Positions 37,372-49,101 are shown, numbered from the stretch's first letter. The stretch is DNA of 64,000 nt from Hydractinia symbiolongicarpus (GCF_029227915.1 NC_079875.1:24994001-25058000); one strand, 5' to 3'. Notes: a model not told the origin generated them from the letters alone. Made by a program: numbers and translations.

Positions 37372-38323
37372 CTACATTTTTAGAGAATCGTGCATAAATA
37401 AGCCTAATAATAAGTTCTCCGTCTCTTGTGATAGCAAATAGTAATTTTCCACCATTGTTAGATTTAGTGTGTACACTTTGGTGATTTTGACATTTGGGCG
37501 AATGATATTGTTCCACACAACTGTGCAGCTTTGTCCCGATGTATATTTTCTTTCCTCCATTTTATTGAACCACAACCCATCGATTTTTCGACTTCCAATG
37601 GCCAATACTTTTAACAACCAGAAGCGCTCATCTTCATCGGCGTGTACAGCTATGGTATTGCCACACATTACCTGGTCTTTTCCTGCAACTAAAAATGAAG
37701 ATTTGAGTTATGAAAGTAAAAAAAAAAAAAAACACGGGACAGTTAAAACATAACTAACATTTTCAACATTCAATTTTGATAGAGCAACAAAATAGTATAA
37801 AGACGGTACCGTTTAAAGCTAGTGCAGCTGGGTTTGAACATGCGCTGGCTTCAACAACAAAGTGCATTTTTTCTTCACCAACGTCCGTAGTATCTGAGAT
37901 AGAAACACCATCACAAAGTTGCAGATGACAAGAAAATAACACTAAATATATATGAAACGTAAACATTTTAATCTTGTGCCTTACCTGCGGCTGTGCTTTA
38001 AAACGTTTTATAAGATTGACTTGAGCTGGATGATTTTTCTGGAAAGAAAGACAAAATGAAATAAGAGAAAAAAGGGTCAAGTTAATGAAACATTCCTGAT
38101 TTAAATTATACAATAAAGGGTATATATATATATACCTAACTCCGCTTTTTCCAGACATATGAGTTCTGCAGCATCAACTAAAAATAATTAAAAACATCCC
38201 GATTATTACTGTGCAGACAACTTAAGAACTGCATAGAATAAAAACAAGAAAAACTATGTTTTAAAATCATAATAACAAATCTTTACGTACCTTGTATATC
38301 AACTGACGGTGAACTTGGAATGT
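37372..38323 (-). CDS. 3' part of an unidentified spliced gene, all introns phase 1
   Basis: Exons in coding order on the minus strand: 38291-38323, 38136-38177, 37985-38038, 37810-37893, 37372-37688 (stop). All internal exons are multiples of three and open and close in phase 1. The first exons are Ser/Asp/Glu-rich; 37985-38038 carries an in-frame TAA at 37998-38000 in the phase its neighbours demand. The last exon encodes 105 codons: GKDQVMCGNTIAVHADEDE, FWLLKVLAIGSRK, GLWFNKMEERKY, then a hydrophobic end. The GNTIAV...FWLLKV pattern recalls small beta-barrel chromatin readers, but I cannot name it. Phase usage and acidic exons match the linker of the gene at 41.8-45.2 kb. 5' exons are missing beyond the TA tract. 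Confidence 0.5.
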
Positions 38324-38355
38324 CTATAGACAAAAAGAGATCCAATAGCGATTAA

Positions 38356-38568
<213 letters not shown>

Positions 38569-39030
38569 CCTAGATTGACCTTATGGCGACATACCCAAAA
38601 ATATTACCTTAGGGTGACACCTAAAAATAACTATTTTTTTGGAAAAATTATCCATTGACGACAAAGATCTGCTGCTATGCTTCTTTTGTACAGGTATTAA
38701 CATGCCATCGTAAAAACCTGCTAAAAATTATAAAAGATATATAATTCTTGGTCGCCTTACCGTTTTTTTGTCGCCTTAACGAAAATAGTATCACTGGATC
38801 GGGCTTATGGCGACAATATATGTCGCCCTAAAGACGTTTTTGTGACATCTTCCAAAAAATACAAAAAGCTGACTTGACGTCGAAATACAGTAAATTATGC
38901 CTATAGCGAACACCTAGTAATAGGGCCACCCACGATGGCTCTAAAGTCTTTTGTAAAATATGAAGAGCGAGTGCGAAATGTCTTATGCGAGATGATGGCT
39001 ATTAGCTTCGTGCGCAAAAATTTAGCTTAA

Positions 39031-39650
39031 AGGCTCGTTTCCATTTGAGTGCATTTTCCGCTATAGCACAAAAGCTCTCGAGCTTATTGTTGGCGCATGC
39101 GCACTTAGAAAAAATTACTGCTTGTTAAGAGATTTTTTGTGCTCGAGAGCAGCTCTTGAGCTCAGTGTCAAAGTTGAATTCATTCTACTTTTGGCGACGT
39201 TGTTTTTCTCTCTAACACAAATAGCCAATGATATTTGAGTATTTTAAACTATTTCGTAATTTGCCAGTCGTCAGCAAAATTTCAAAAACATAAGCAATAA
39301 TAAATCTGAAAATGGCGGACAACGAAGAGACATGTGTTTCTCCAGACGAAAATGAACTTGAAATAAATATGCTCTATCATAAAATTTTGCAGCAACAACC
39401 AAACAATTCTAACGAAGAAACTACTGTTGATGTTGCGGCAATAAGACCTCAAGAGGATTATAATATTGAAAGTTTTATCCCGGATATAGAATCATATCCG
39501 TGTTTATGGAATACTACCACTAGGTCCCATCATGACCAGAACATGCGTATTACTGGTTGGAAACAGTTGTCCAAACGGTTTGGAAAACCAGGTCGGTTTG
39601 CTGTCTTTTTATTTTTAGCTAATCAGCTTTAACTATAAAGTACATGTCCA
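39031..39650 (+). mobile_element. Truncated second PIF/Harbinger copy, left end
   Basis: It begins AGGCTCGTTTCC right after TAA, parallel to AGGCCGTTTTCC at the end of the first copy. The MADF exon follows 280 bp in. The element ends where LINE sequence begins near 39.65 kb; no transposase is left. Confidence 0.6.
39312..39591 (+). pseudogene. First exon of a MADF protein in the truncated Harbinger copy
   Basis: The frame starts ATGGCGGACAACG and gives about 93 codons: an acidic N-terminus, then the start of a MADF domain (ESYPCLWNTTTRSHHDQN, GWKQLSKRFGKP) ending at CCAG/GTCGGT in phase 1, the same intron position and phase as the complete gene at 33485. The second exon with the rest of MADF and BESS is missing. 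It lacks the polyglutamine tract, so it is a distinct family. Confidence 0.65.
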
Positions 39651-39660
39651 CCCAACTCTG

Positions 39661-40587
39661 TTAAAAAAGAACTTGCGCAAACTCATATTTTACGAACGAA
39701 CAGATCTTTCGTCATGCGATTTCGAACCTTTGTATCAAACGAAAGATGTAAACAACGCTTGGAAATATTTGAGAACCATTTTGACAACGTTATTCAACAA
39801 ACATGCACCCATTATAACAAAGCGAATCAGGGGTTCCCTATGCCCCTGGTTGTCAGCTAATATTAAGAAGAATATTAATGTACGTGATCAACTTCTGCGT
39901 AAATTCCGGAAATCGAAAAGTTCACCGATTGGGATTCTTACAAACAGCTAAGAAACACTTGTACATACCAAATACGAAAATCGAGAAATGATTACCATCA
40001 CTTTTATACTCGAACACTTTTTGAAAGTTTTTTGCCACAGTAGCAGTCAGACTAAAGAAAATCGCTTTTCTGTTAAAAGAATTTGTATTGAGTGTTCCGC
40101 GTCCAAGTAATATTAAAACAAAAACTGTTTTTGCCTTTAGGTATGTTTCGAATTTATTCGTACAGAAAGAGTTAAAAAACCTGATACGTAAAAAAGCTAC
40201 CGTCATAGATGATTTGCCGAATGGGATGTTAAAGGATTGTAGGGAGGAAATAGCAAAACCTTAACACACATCATCAACCTTTCCCTTAAAACTGCAACTG
40301 TACCCAAAGATTGGAAAACTGCGAAAATAACTCCACTACACAAAAGTGGAAACGTTACTGATGCAAATAACTATAGACCTATATCTATACTCCCCGTTGT
40401 TTCTAAAATACTAGAAAAGGCTGTTCAACACCAACTTATGAACTACCTGGAAGAAAAAAACCTTCTTATAGATAAACAGTTCGGTTACAGGAGAAAGCGT
40501 TCAACGGAGCTAGCGACCACTTTATTTATTGACACCATCAGAAAAGCAGGCGACAAAGGACATCTCGGGAATGAAGAACCAAAATAA
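39661..40587 (+). pseudogene. LINE (non-LTR retrotransposon) fragment: linker and N-terminal reverse transcriptase
   Basis: A first open part (39661-39951) encodes the region between endonuclease and RT: NNAWKYLRTIL, KHAPIITKRIRG, CPWLSANIKK, RDQLLRKFRKSK. After frameshifts and stops an RT N-terminus appears at about 40257-40587: VPKDWKTAKITPLHKSG, NNYRPISILPVVSKILEKAV, then QFGYRRKRSTELA. The catalytic YxDD part is absent. The pattern fits the Jockey/CR1-like clades. It is cut at both ends and dead, and abuts the truncated Harbinger copy. Confidence 0.75.
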
Positions 40588-40589
40588 GT

Positions 40590-41820
40590 TTCTTGAAAGT
40601 CTGTGGAATAAAATCTGCATTCTAAGCAAATTAAATCAATCTTGCTTGCATTTCATTTTTATCGCATATAATTATCCACACACAAATAAACAGAACGTGC
40701 TCGCATAAGATATTTCGAACTTGCAGTCATTATTTTTCTCGCGCGCATCAAATGTTGTCTCCTTCTCTCTTTGTATTTTCCAACGAGCTTTCAGGGCCAT
40801 CGTAGCTAATTTTTTTAAGAGCTAATGACGGCAAATAATCTTTACATAGCCAACACTACTGATAGCGGACACATTTTCTCAGAATGTCTTAGCAATTTAG
40901 AGAATATAGTTTATTTCATTAAGAGATGAGATAAAAGCGGCAACAAAATTACCATAGTTCTAATCTTACTCGAGAATTCGAAGCATTGAACTACTGAAAT
41001 TCCAGCAGTAGCATCCCTAACTTTTTGAAACCTGCAGCTACGAGTCTCAAAGTGAGGTTGACGAGGTTTGGTCTTATTGAGATTTTAATATCTAGCCTGC
41101 GTTGAGTAAAGTTTGCTTAACCGACGTCCAAATACAGTTTACGTTAAGTTCTGTGGGTCAATTTTCCAGGAAACAAGGTTCGCTATTTAAAATTTCTACC
41201 CCGCAAGTACAGAATCGCAATTTTGTTCTCTGTCCAAGCTGTAAGATGGCGTGCTTGTCCAAGCTGTGAAGATAGTGTGCAGTTTGTTCGTCTAAACTTT
41301 TAGGTAAGATATACAGCGTTAGTGTCTGTGCGCGCACAGGTGTATTTCATTGTAACATTTAATTACAACGTTTAATGTAACTTAGAAATGCGACAAAGCC
41401 TACACATACTATGACTACAAAATTAAAAGACAAGCAACAAAAAAATGTTTATGTAAACATTTGCGTAGTTATTTTCTCAGCCAAACCTAACACGATTTCT
41501 TCCACTTAGACGTGAAAATTAGCATTATGTTCATTAAGATATCGCAACAAAATAATAGGAGACCCATAAAAACAAGAATTTGTGCTCATGCGTATATTAA
41601 ACACAGGTCAGCCACGAGTTTAAGGGGTTTTGTGAAAGAATCTTGGAGATTGCGGGGTCAAATTTTATGAGAAAACTATTCACCTCATGGGGCTGGGTTC
41701 CTGCAAAAATATGTAACGATGTAAATAATTACTTATAAATACAATAAGTTTCTCGTGATTCAGTTGACCACAAAACAAAATTGACCAAAAGATGTTTTCA
41801 CTTTTCTAGCAACATCCACT
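40590..41820. other. Intergenic region; no gene seen
   Basis: AT-rich with short local duplications (TCCAAGCTGT at 41237 and 41259). No exon set supported. Confidence 0.4.
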
Positions 41821-43565
41821 TTAGCCACAAATTCCCAAATGGTTTTTGGCCACTTGCTGTTGATGAAGTCTCAATCTACGAAGATTTACAATTCTCGTCC
41901 TAACTTGTTTAATGTTGAAATCAAATTGTTTGGCAAATTCTTCCATTTCTCCACGGCCTAAAAACATACAAATATAAAATTCTAGAATGAGATAAAATGT
42001 CGGGGCAGCATTTCCTCATTTCAACTAAAGCAGCAAAAACGTGCAGGCAAAGAAAGTTAATATACGAGATTATTCAAACTACAATCCCACCGCACTTGAA
42101 CAATTTGGAATATATGCATATGTAACGATTTTGAATTGCAACAAAATATTGACTTTTTCTAAAATTTACTTGAGAAACTTTTGAAATTAATTAGGATTTT
42201 CAAAGTTCGTGCGTGAAATTATAATACAAATCTTTATAGCACTGTTTCGCAAGTTTAAACTTTAAATCTACAGTAACCTCAGAAGACCTGAAGGTAGTGT
42301 AATATCCAATACAGAACGAAAAATCCTAGGTAAAGTATCAATTAAAAAATATTAACCAAGGTTGCGCTTGTTGCATGAACGGCGATATTGGCAGTGCTTT
42401 CGTTAACATGATAAAATTCAAGTAAATATTCAAAATTTTAATATAGTCACACAAGTTCATAGCTATAAGCAGGCTGAAAACAGTGTAACAAGATTAGTTA
42501 TGAACAAATTTCGGAATGCTGGTTGTTTAGAAGTTTGAAAACGAAACGTTGAATTTTAGTTTTTAACTAGCAGTTCAACAAAATCAACACTTATTAAGAG
42601 AGTATTAGTGGTGGCGGTGTGAAAAAAATTTAAAATCATTCATTTTTATTTTACTATTGTTTGTTGTTAAATTAAGAGAACTCAATATGCAGTTTACTAA
42701 CGTTCAGTGATCATACCAAAAAATAAACTAACTAGAAAGCTAGCCACGGAGAAACAGCTACTATCCCGCTAACCTAATTTTTAGCTATTTTAAACATCAA
42801 CTGTCAATACTCAAAAACTTATATCATACGTTGCTATGGTTATGTTTATTGTTTAATAATATTTTACAAGATTTTATAGAGCATATAGCATCATAAACGC
42901 TTCACATAAAGAAAAAAATTATGAAAGGGGTTAACTTTTCCTTACACATGGATGTGCTTAATATGTGCGTAATACCCTTTTGAAAAAAACAACTTTATAG
43001 TAAGTTCAGTTTAAAGAAAAAACACGAAACAGTCTGGTTTTAACACTGGGCTAAGCACTTAGTAGAGCTAAACTGTGTTGAACATGCGTATAGGTGTAAT
43101 ACCCTTTTTTAAAAAGATTTATTGCAACTTCGATTTCAATAAAAACACAAGGAACAGCCTGTCGTTATCCCGTTCTGCTAAAACAATGGCTCAACAATTT
43201 TATTCCGCAGAAAACGTCTTCAGAAAAACAATAAATGGCGTAGCTACCTAACTGCATTTAGCATAAGAATTATTGCTTAAGATTATTGTTGTAGACAAAC
43301 TGCATTTGGCTACTTTTCAGCTTCACAACCCCAACGTAAAAATAAATAATATTAGCTAGGATAAAAACTCATATTAAACTGAATAACACCCTTAAAAGAA
43401 TAAGGAATAAATAACTTTTTCAGTGATACAACTAACAAGAATACTAACTGGGATATCCGCGTTCCTTTTTCAGATGGTCTGCAAATGCCACATCAAAGGC
43501 ATCTTTGCTTTCCTCTGACCACAATGTATACATTCGCTGAGAATTAAGTCTTTTGCCATTTTGGT
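41821..43565 (-). CDS. Homeodomain-like C-terminus of the tyrosine-recombinase gene (two exons)
   Basis: Exons 43449-43565 and 41821-41957 (stop TAA), joined in phase 1 (CCCA/GTTAGT to TTTTTAG/GCCG). Across the junction the peptide reads YTLWSEESKDAFDVAFADHL, KKERGYPSRGEMEEFAKQFD, FNIKQVRTRIVNLRRLRL. It has the homeodomain layout: helix 1 Phe in the DAFDVAF segment, loop with Tyr-Pro, helix 2 with EEFA, and recognition helix QVRTRIVNLRR retaining the Asn and Arg equivalent to N51 and R53, but with Arg-Ile in place of Trp-Phe. The join restores a continuous fold, which supports the splice model. It probably gives DNA binding to the upstream recombinase-like and SET parts. It could instead be a Myb-like helix-turn-helix. 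Confidence 0.65.
42950..43250. repeat. Dispersed repeat related to 6050-6470
   Basis: Both regions share AATAAAAACACA, GGAACAGCCTGT, GTTATCCCGTT and GGGCTAAGCACTTAGTA modules. Located in the intron between 41957 and 43449. Confidence 0.45.
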
Positions 43566-43647
43566 CTAATAAAAAAGTGACTAAATTTAAAAGAACAAAA
43601 CAAGGCAAACAAATGTTTTTTCAATAGACAAAAAATGAAAAACTTAC

Positions 43648-45164
43648 TAGCGATTTCTTTGCATCCAGAAACTTTTTTAAAGTCATTGTCACTATCTGAC
43701 CCTAAATATTTAGTTTCTGATGTTGGAATCAAAATTTTTCGAACCAGCACTTAATTTTGGGAGCTTATAAAAACTTACCTTGTGTTTCCTTCGATGAAAC
43801 TTCATAGTCACTATCATCATCAACACTCAAGTTTTCATCTAATAATGTAAAATATTGGTAAAACCTGATACCACCTCTGTACATAACGTTAAAGGTCCAT
43901 AGGAATTGCTAGGAATGTTCCCTACGAAATTTAAAAACACACAAAATTACTTACCATTTGAGCTTTCTTCGTGACTATCTTTCGAATCTAAAAATATATT
44001 TCGGTGTGCACTATTGTTTAACTGCAATAATGATATACAAAAAGTAACTGACAAAATTTCATCACTGACAGAACGGCTTTACACAGGGTGAACATATTTC
44101 TAAAAATTATTTTTGTGCATGAGTGGGACTGCTGACGTCAGCAATATTTTTAAACTCTTATATCTCCAAGCATTCGTTAAAATTACACAATAGTATACAA
44201 TATTTTGACAATTGTTTTAAGCTCTACACAATAGAAGGAACGCCAAATAAATTTCTGACAGTTTTTCGTGTCTGTCATCAAAATTCAAATAACTAATCTA
44301 TTTCATTGTTTTTTCTGCCGAAGTGAATTTTTCCTTGGGCCTTATCGAATAGTCTATATTACAATATTAAAGTTCAGTGTGTCTGTATGTGACTTTTGCA
44401 AAGTGGATTTCACTTTTTATAGTTTCCAACAAAGCCAATAAAACATCACCTATAAAATTGTTCTGTAATTTCCCAAACTTTTACATTATAACAATATTGA
44501 CGCCAAATAAAAGTATACTAAGATTAGTGAAGCCATTGCATTGCACTTTTAAATTTAAAGCCACATAACTTGCAAACAGGTGGAAAAAACTGACATTATC
44601 CCCTGCTAAAACAAGGTCAATTTCCTAAAGCTTGGTCAACCTACTCATTTTGGAACAGATGGATTAACGAGTCAACAAAAACCCTTTAAATCACTACATT
44701 TTTTCAACCATTCATTAAAATATTTTCTCTATTACCATTTTTATCAGTGTTCCAAGCTTTACACGATACAGGTAACAGCTAGCATTATAAAAAAAATGTT
44801 TCTCTGCATCGGCGTGTCATTGCTGACATCAAAATTCAAATTTTAAATGGCAGATGTTCTTTGTTTCTTTTTTTTTTTTGGTAAGTGGATTTTTCCATGG
44901 GCTTCTATATTAATTAGCAATAATAAGTAGCCTGAACATCCATCCATATACTTAAAAGTCGGCTATAATTTACATGCCAATTTTAAGAAACCCTAATCTC
45001 CAAAGCAATAGAATTTTTAAACAGCCTTTTATGAAAATATTATTTATACACAGAGGGTAGAATACCTTTGCAGTTTTTCTGAGACAACTTCCGTTTTGGA
45101 TACTTCTTTATATTAGGCTGCGCTTGTTCCACACATTTTTGTCTTTTTAAAACATCTTTATTAC
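43648..45164 (-). CDS. Acidic/basic linker microexons of the tyrosine-recombinase gene
   Basis: Coding order: 45066-45164 (99 nt), 43955-43987 (33 nt), 43779-43838 (60 nt), 43648-43749 (102 nt). Each is a multiple of three, opens and closes in phase 1, and has clear AG and GTAAG/GTATT borders. The first is Lys-rich (KRQKCVEQAQ, KKYPKRKLSQKNCK) and may be a nuclear signal. The next two are acidic (KDSHEESSN, DDDSDYEVSSKE). The last has LVRKILIPTSETKYLGSDSD. Because all are symmetric, any could be skipped without breaking the frame. Confidence 0.6.
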
Positions 45165-45352
45165 CTGAAACATTAAAACACTTGGTATGAAACACGCACA
45201 TAAATTTTAACGTAGGTTATTGACACAAAACATTAAAATATGGTAATCTTTTTAGAGACATCACTACGGATCATTTGTCAGCCTTACAAAGTAATAAGGG
45301 CATTAGATTTTATCTGCTAAATAATTTTTTTGGCCTTAAAGTAAATGTTTAC

Positions 45353-46712
45353 CTTGCAGTGGTTTACTCTTCCTTTTCTTTTCCACAACTAATGTCACCT
45401 CTGAGGATGTCTTCTCTTCAACATCAATCTCTGAGGAGTTTACAGCCCCCGACAGTGTCTTTTTTTTCCTCTCCTCTACTAATGTTGTCTTCGAGGAAGC
45501 CTTCTCTTCAACTTCATTCTTCGAGAAGTTTACGTCCTCATGAATTGAGTTAACCTTGTCAAATGTTGATGAATTTATCTGGAGCAGTCTATGACCAGTG
45601 GTTTTAAGCTGCATGGAGCCAGCAGGTGCTTGATAGACGTTCTCGTTAATATGTTGTTAATGCCCAAAATGCTTATAAATCAACTGCTTCTCAGCTTCTG
45701 GTAACTGCAGTCTTGCCAGAATAGAAGCAACTCGGTGTCTATTCTTCGTCGCATTAACTGCACCTGTTAGAGATACCCTCTTTAAAATGTAATCAATACA
45801 ATGCCAACCACTTGCATGACTCTGGCTTCTCTGTGTGCTTGCAAAAACGTATGGGTTTTTGTCGTGCACACCTGCATTTTTTCTTACTTCCATGTTGGTT
45901 AAATAATTCATTGCATTTATTGTCTCAGGTGGAAAAATTAACGGGACCAAATGATTAGCTCCTTTGCCAGTTTGGTAAGTGATTAGCATAGAACCTTTAT
46001 TAAATCCCTCAGGCAAATCTTCCTTATCTACCCAGTCTCCTCTCAACGCTTCCTGCCATTGATATAGCTGCAATCTAACAGGTTCACCACCTCTGCGTGC
46101 ACAGAAGATAATAAGAGTTGTAGCCGTTGCTGATCTGATGTCAACAAAAAAATTAGCTGGATGGTCAAAAACATCGATTGAACTCATTATCTTTTTAGAT
46201 TCTGACATTAACATATTTACATCATCCTCTTCGGGAAGATTAACAGGCTTCCTGAGAGTCACATTCTTTCTGTATTGTAGATCGTAGTAAGCATCTCCAA
46301 AGAAATCATTTTCATATAGTTTTAAAACTTGCATGAAATCAGAAACTCTCTGTGCCCTAACATCAGATCCTTGCACTAAAAAATGTCCAGTGAGGAATTT
46401 CGATGTTGATTTTAGCAGATTTAAAATGCTAACTTTTAACCCACTTTTTTGTCCAGATATCGACACTCTTTCAGTATCTCCACTAGACGACTCAACTATG
46501 GTGTTAATTGCTTCACCTAATATAATTACTGTTTCCCTTCTGTACATGTCAGCTGCATTTCCAAGTCGATCAGTTAATTCAACGGAAGACTGTTTGTTAT
46601 AAGCCTTTTGAAAACACAAATAAAGTCGAGCGGTTAGTCTCATGCGCGACCTTGCCAGCTTTTTAGTTTCCGTGACTTTGTCTTGACATGGAGCAGAAAA
46701 GTCTTGATCCAA
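45353..46712 (-). pseudogene. Tyrosine-recombinase-like domain (Crypton-type relative), broken
   Basis: Same large exon as 46663-49101, in the next frame. The start of the domain (KLARSRMRLTARLYLCFQKA) is helical like a core-binding segment. Box I Arg is in IIFCARRGGEPVRLQL; further conserved parts are GKGANHLVPLIFPP, NPYVFASTQ, then HRVASILARLQLPEAE and KHFGH. A TAA at 45657 follows GH, yet the frame continues on in register with QHINENVYQAP, whose Tyr is the likely nucleophile, and on to 45353 (donor GCAAG/GTAAAC, phase 1). The stop removes the presumed nucleophile. One surplus base near 46665-46700 separates this frame from the upstream one. The residues Arg, His-x-x-Ala/Arg, His and Tyr match tyrosine recombinases found in many invertebrate genomes. 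Confidence 0.75.
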
Positions 46713-49101
46713 ACATTAGTATAATTTCATCTGTTTTAACATAATTGCCAACATCGTCTAAAAGTAGCGTATTTAGAAGATCTGCAAAACCACTAGGTAA
46801 TTCCTGAAGGGACGCACATTTGGAAATTGCAACCATTGGAACCGTAAGATTAGTTCCTGCTGATGGACATTCCAGCTGGTGCCTAGACTTATAATTTCTT
46901 GCAAAAAAACCCTTACATGCACAACACATAATCGGTATGTCATCTGTTCCCACAGGGGCCTTTCTTTCCCTCATGAAACATGATTTGCCAGCTTCCACTT
47001 GACTAATATTGTAATCTTTAATTGCCTCTTTTCTAAACTCCTCAATTTTAATATCTTGTTCCTTTGAATTTACTGATAACAATGGGATGACCCGAGGTTC
47101 AAATTTATGTTTAGTAAGGATGTGACGTTTCAGTCTTGTTTGTGGTATCTTGCAGAATAAACAAGGTCTGACAGGCTTTCGATAACCAGTCTTTTTCTTA
47201 GCTGTAGCATTATTTTTGTGCAATGGCTTATCTGTGAAATGGACATTTTCGGTGCTTTCAATACTTTCAGTGTCATTGTCTGAATCAACTACTTCAAGCG
47301 ACTGCTCTAGAACAAGTCCTGAATCATTGACTGGAGTTACCAAACTTGCGCCAGGCAGAGACGTATTTAAATCATGCACATTTGGTAAATCTTGTGATGG
47401 CTGGTCTTTATTTTCTTCATTGTCACTGTCAGGTACATTTATTTTACCAGAAAATGGCTTTATATCTGCACATATTTTTTCCATTTGATCTTCTGAAAAT
47501 AAGTTACTAGAAGAATCATCAAGTTCATCAGTAAAGTCTAGCTGTGATTTACCGAAAGGAATTATTCTAGATCTAGTGGGAGCAGTGGACATTTTTGGTG
47601 TTGAGGCCGATAGTTTACACAACACTGATGAGGTAAATGGTGAAGACCCCCTCAAAGCAACCTGAAAATCTACAGGAATTTCCATTTCCTCATTTTGTTC
47701 TTTTGAATGACAAATGCTAGCACCTGCAGCAATGAGAACATGCTTCTTTTCCAACCTTAAAGGCATATCATCAGACAAAACAGTGGAACCAACTGTGTTA
47801 CTGAACATTTTTGTGTCAACTAATGTGGTTTTAATAGCATTTTCTTGATAAACACTTTTTAGCACAGGTTCATATTTCTCTTGTGATATATTTATTGAAT
47901 CTACTGGAGGAATGGCATTGGCATCTATGGCAATCAGCGAAGATTCTGTCATTTTCAAAGTTGCTGGCAATACAGTGGAAGCAACTGTTCTACAGTTTGC
48001 TGCGTGAATTTCCGTACAAACCATTGCTGCTACACCAGTTGGTGAATGTAGACTTTCTGACACACATTCAAGTTTTTCTTGTTGCATACTGGTCGAATCT
48101 ACTGAAGGAATACTGTCAACACCTGTAACAAGTAGAGCAGGTTTCTCTTCCATATGTGAAGCCACATATTCCGACAATATAGTGGAATCAACCATTTTAC
48201 AGTTAGCTGTTGACATTTTTATGTCAACTAATGTCATTACAGTAGTTGAAGAATTGAGACTATCTAGCACAGGTTCACAATTTTTTTGTGATGCCTTGTT
48301 TAAGGCTACTGAAGTAGCGATATCAGTGTCTGTAGCAAGAAGGGGATGTTTTTCTTCCATATTTTGGGTCACCTTTTTAGGCAATGCTATGGAATCAACT
48401 ATTTTACAGCTAGCTGTGGAAATTCTTGTGTCAACTAATGTCACCGTAGAAGTTGTTAAATAAGAACAGCTGAATTTGTGTAATTGTTTATCTTGTTGCA
48501 TATTGTTTGATTCTCTTGAACAGACAATGCTGGCATCTGTAGCAAGGACAGCACAATTCTCTTTTATATTTGATGCAACATATTTGCTCAATACAGTGGA
48601 ATCAACTATTTTACAGCTCGTGGAGGATACTCCTGTACCAACTGTGTTTACAGCTATTGGAGGAGAAATGTCAAAATTAGTAGCAGGAGGTTTCTTCTCC
48701 ACCTTCGATGCCACATCTTCAGGTAATACAGGGGAACCAACTGTGGTTGTATCAATTAATGCTGTTACAGTAGTTGGCAAATGGAGACTACCATGTGGTT
48801 TATGATTTTTATGTGAAATGATGTTTGAAGCAATTGAAGGAACAACTCCAGTATCTGTAGTAAGGAATGCTGTTTTACAACTCTCCATAGACATTTTTGT
48901 CTTGAGTAACAATGTATTAACAGAATTTTGACATTGAACACTCTCTTTCACAGGTTTCGCTTTTTTGTCATGTATCTTGTTTAAACATGTTGATGAAACA
49001 ATGCTGGTAAAGACAGGCTCAATTTTATGATGCGGTACCTCGTTTGCACCTATTTCACAAATCTTGCTGGTTTCACACTCACTATCGGCTTCAGTTAATA
49101 C
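46663..49101 (-). CDS. Repeat-rich segment with two zinc fingers, N-terminal to the recombinase
   Basis: The exon opens at 49101 (GAATGCAG/GTATTAAC, phase 0). About residues 45-520 hold some seven diverged repeats of 65-72 residues with the pattern LVDTxMSTASCKIVDST, then EEKxxLLATDA, then QEKxEPVLxSL. The stretch 540-640 is Ser/Asp-rich. A C2H2 finger follows (about 649-667, CLFC and HILTKH), then a second zinc-knuckle-like finger (728-747, CCAC and HQLEC). The frame ends DEIILMFGSRLFCSM and stops; one extra base separates it from the recombinase frame. Paired fingers before a tyrosine recombinase suggest DNA or RNA recognition. I know no homologue of the repeat part. Confidence 0.7.
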   Translation of the reverse strand, partial: VLTEADSECETSKICEIGANEVPHHKIEPVFTSIVSSTCLNKIHDKKAKPVKESVQCQNSVNTLLLKTKMSMESCKTAFLTTDTGVVPSIASNIISHKNHKPHGSLHLPTTVTALIDTTTVGSPVLPEDVASKVEKKPPATNFDISPPIAVNTVGTGVSSTSCKIVDSTVLSKYVASNIKENCAVLATDASIVCSRESNNMQQDKQLHKFSCSYLTTSTVTLVDTRISTASCKIVDSIALPKKVTQNMEEKHPLLATDTDIATSVALNKASQKNCEPVLDSLNSSTTVMTLVDIKMSTANCKMVDSTILSEYVASHMEEKPALLVTGVDSIPSVDSTSMQQEKLECVSESLHSPTGVAAMVCTEIHAANCRTVASTVLPATLKMTESSLIAIDANAIPPVDSINISQEKYEPVLKSVYQENAIKTTLVDTKMFSNTVGSTVLSDDMPLRLEKKHVLIAAGASICHSKEQNEEMEIPVDFQVALRGSSPFTSSVLCKLSASTPKMSTAPTRSRIIPFGKSQLDFTDELDDSSSNLFSEDQMEKICADIKPFSGKINVPDSDNEENKDQPSQDLPNVHDLNTSLPGASLVTPVNDSGLVLEQSLEVVDSDNDTESIESTENVHFTDKPLHKNNATAKKKTGYRKPVRPCLFCKIPQTRLKRHILTKHKFEPRVIPLLSVNSKEQDIKIEEFRKEAIKDYNISQVEAGKSCFMRERKAPVGTDDIPIMCCACKGFFARNYKSRHQLECPSAGTNLTVPMVAISKCASLQELPSGFADLLNTLLLDDVGNYVKTDEIILMFGSRLFCSMSRQSHGN

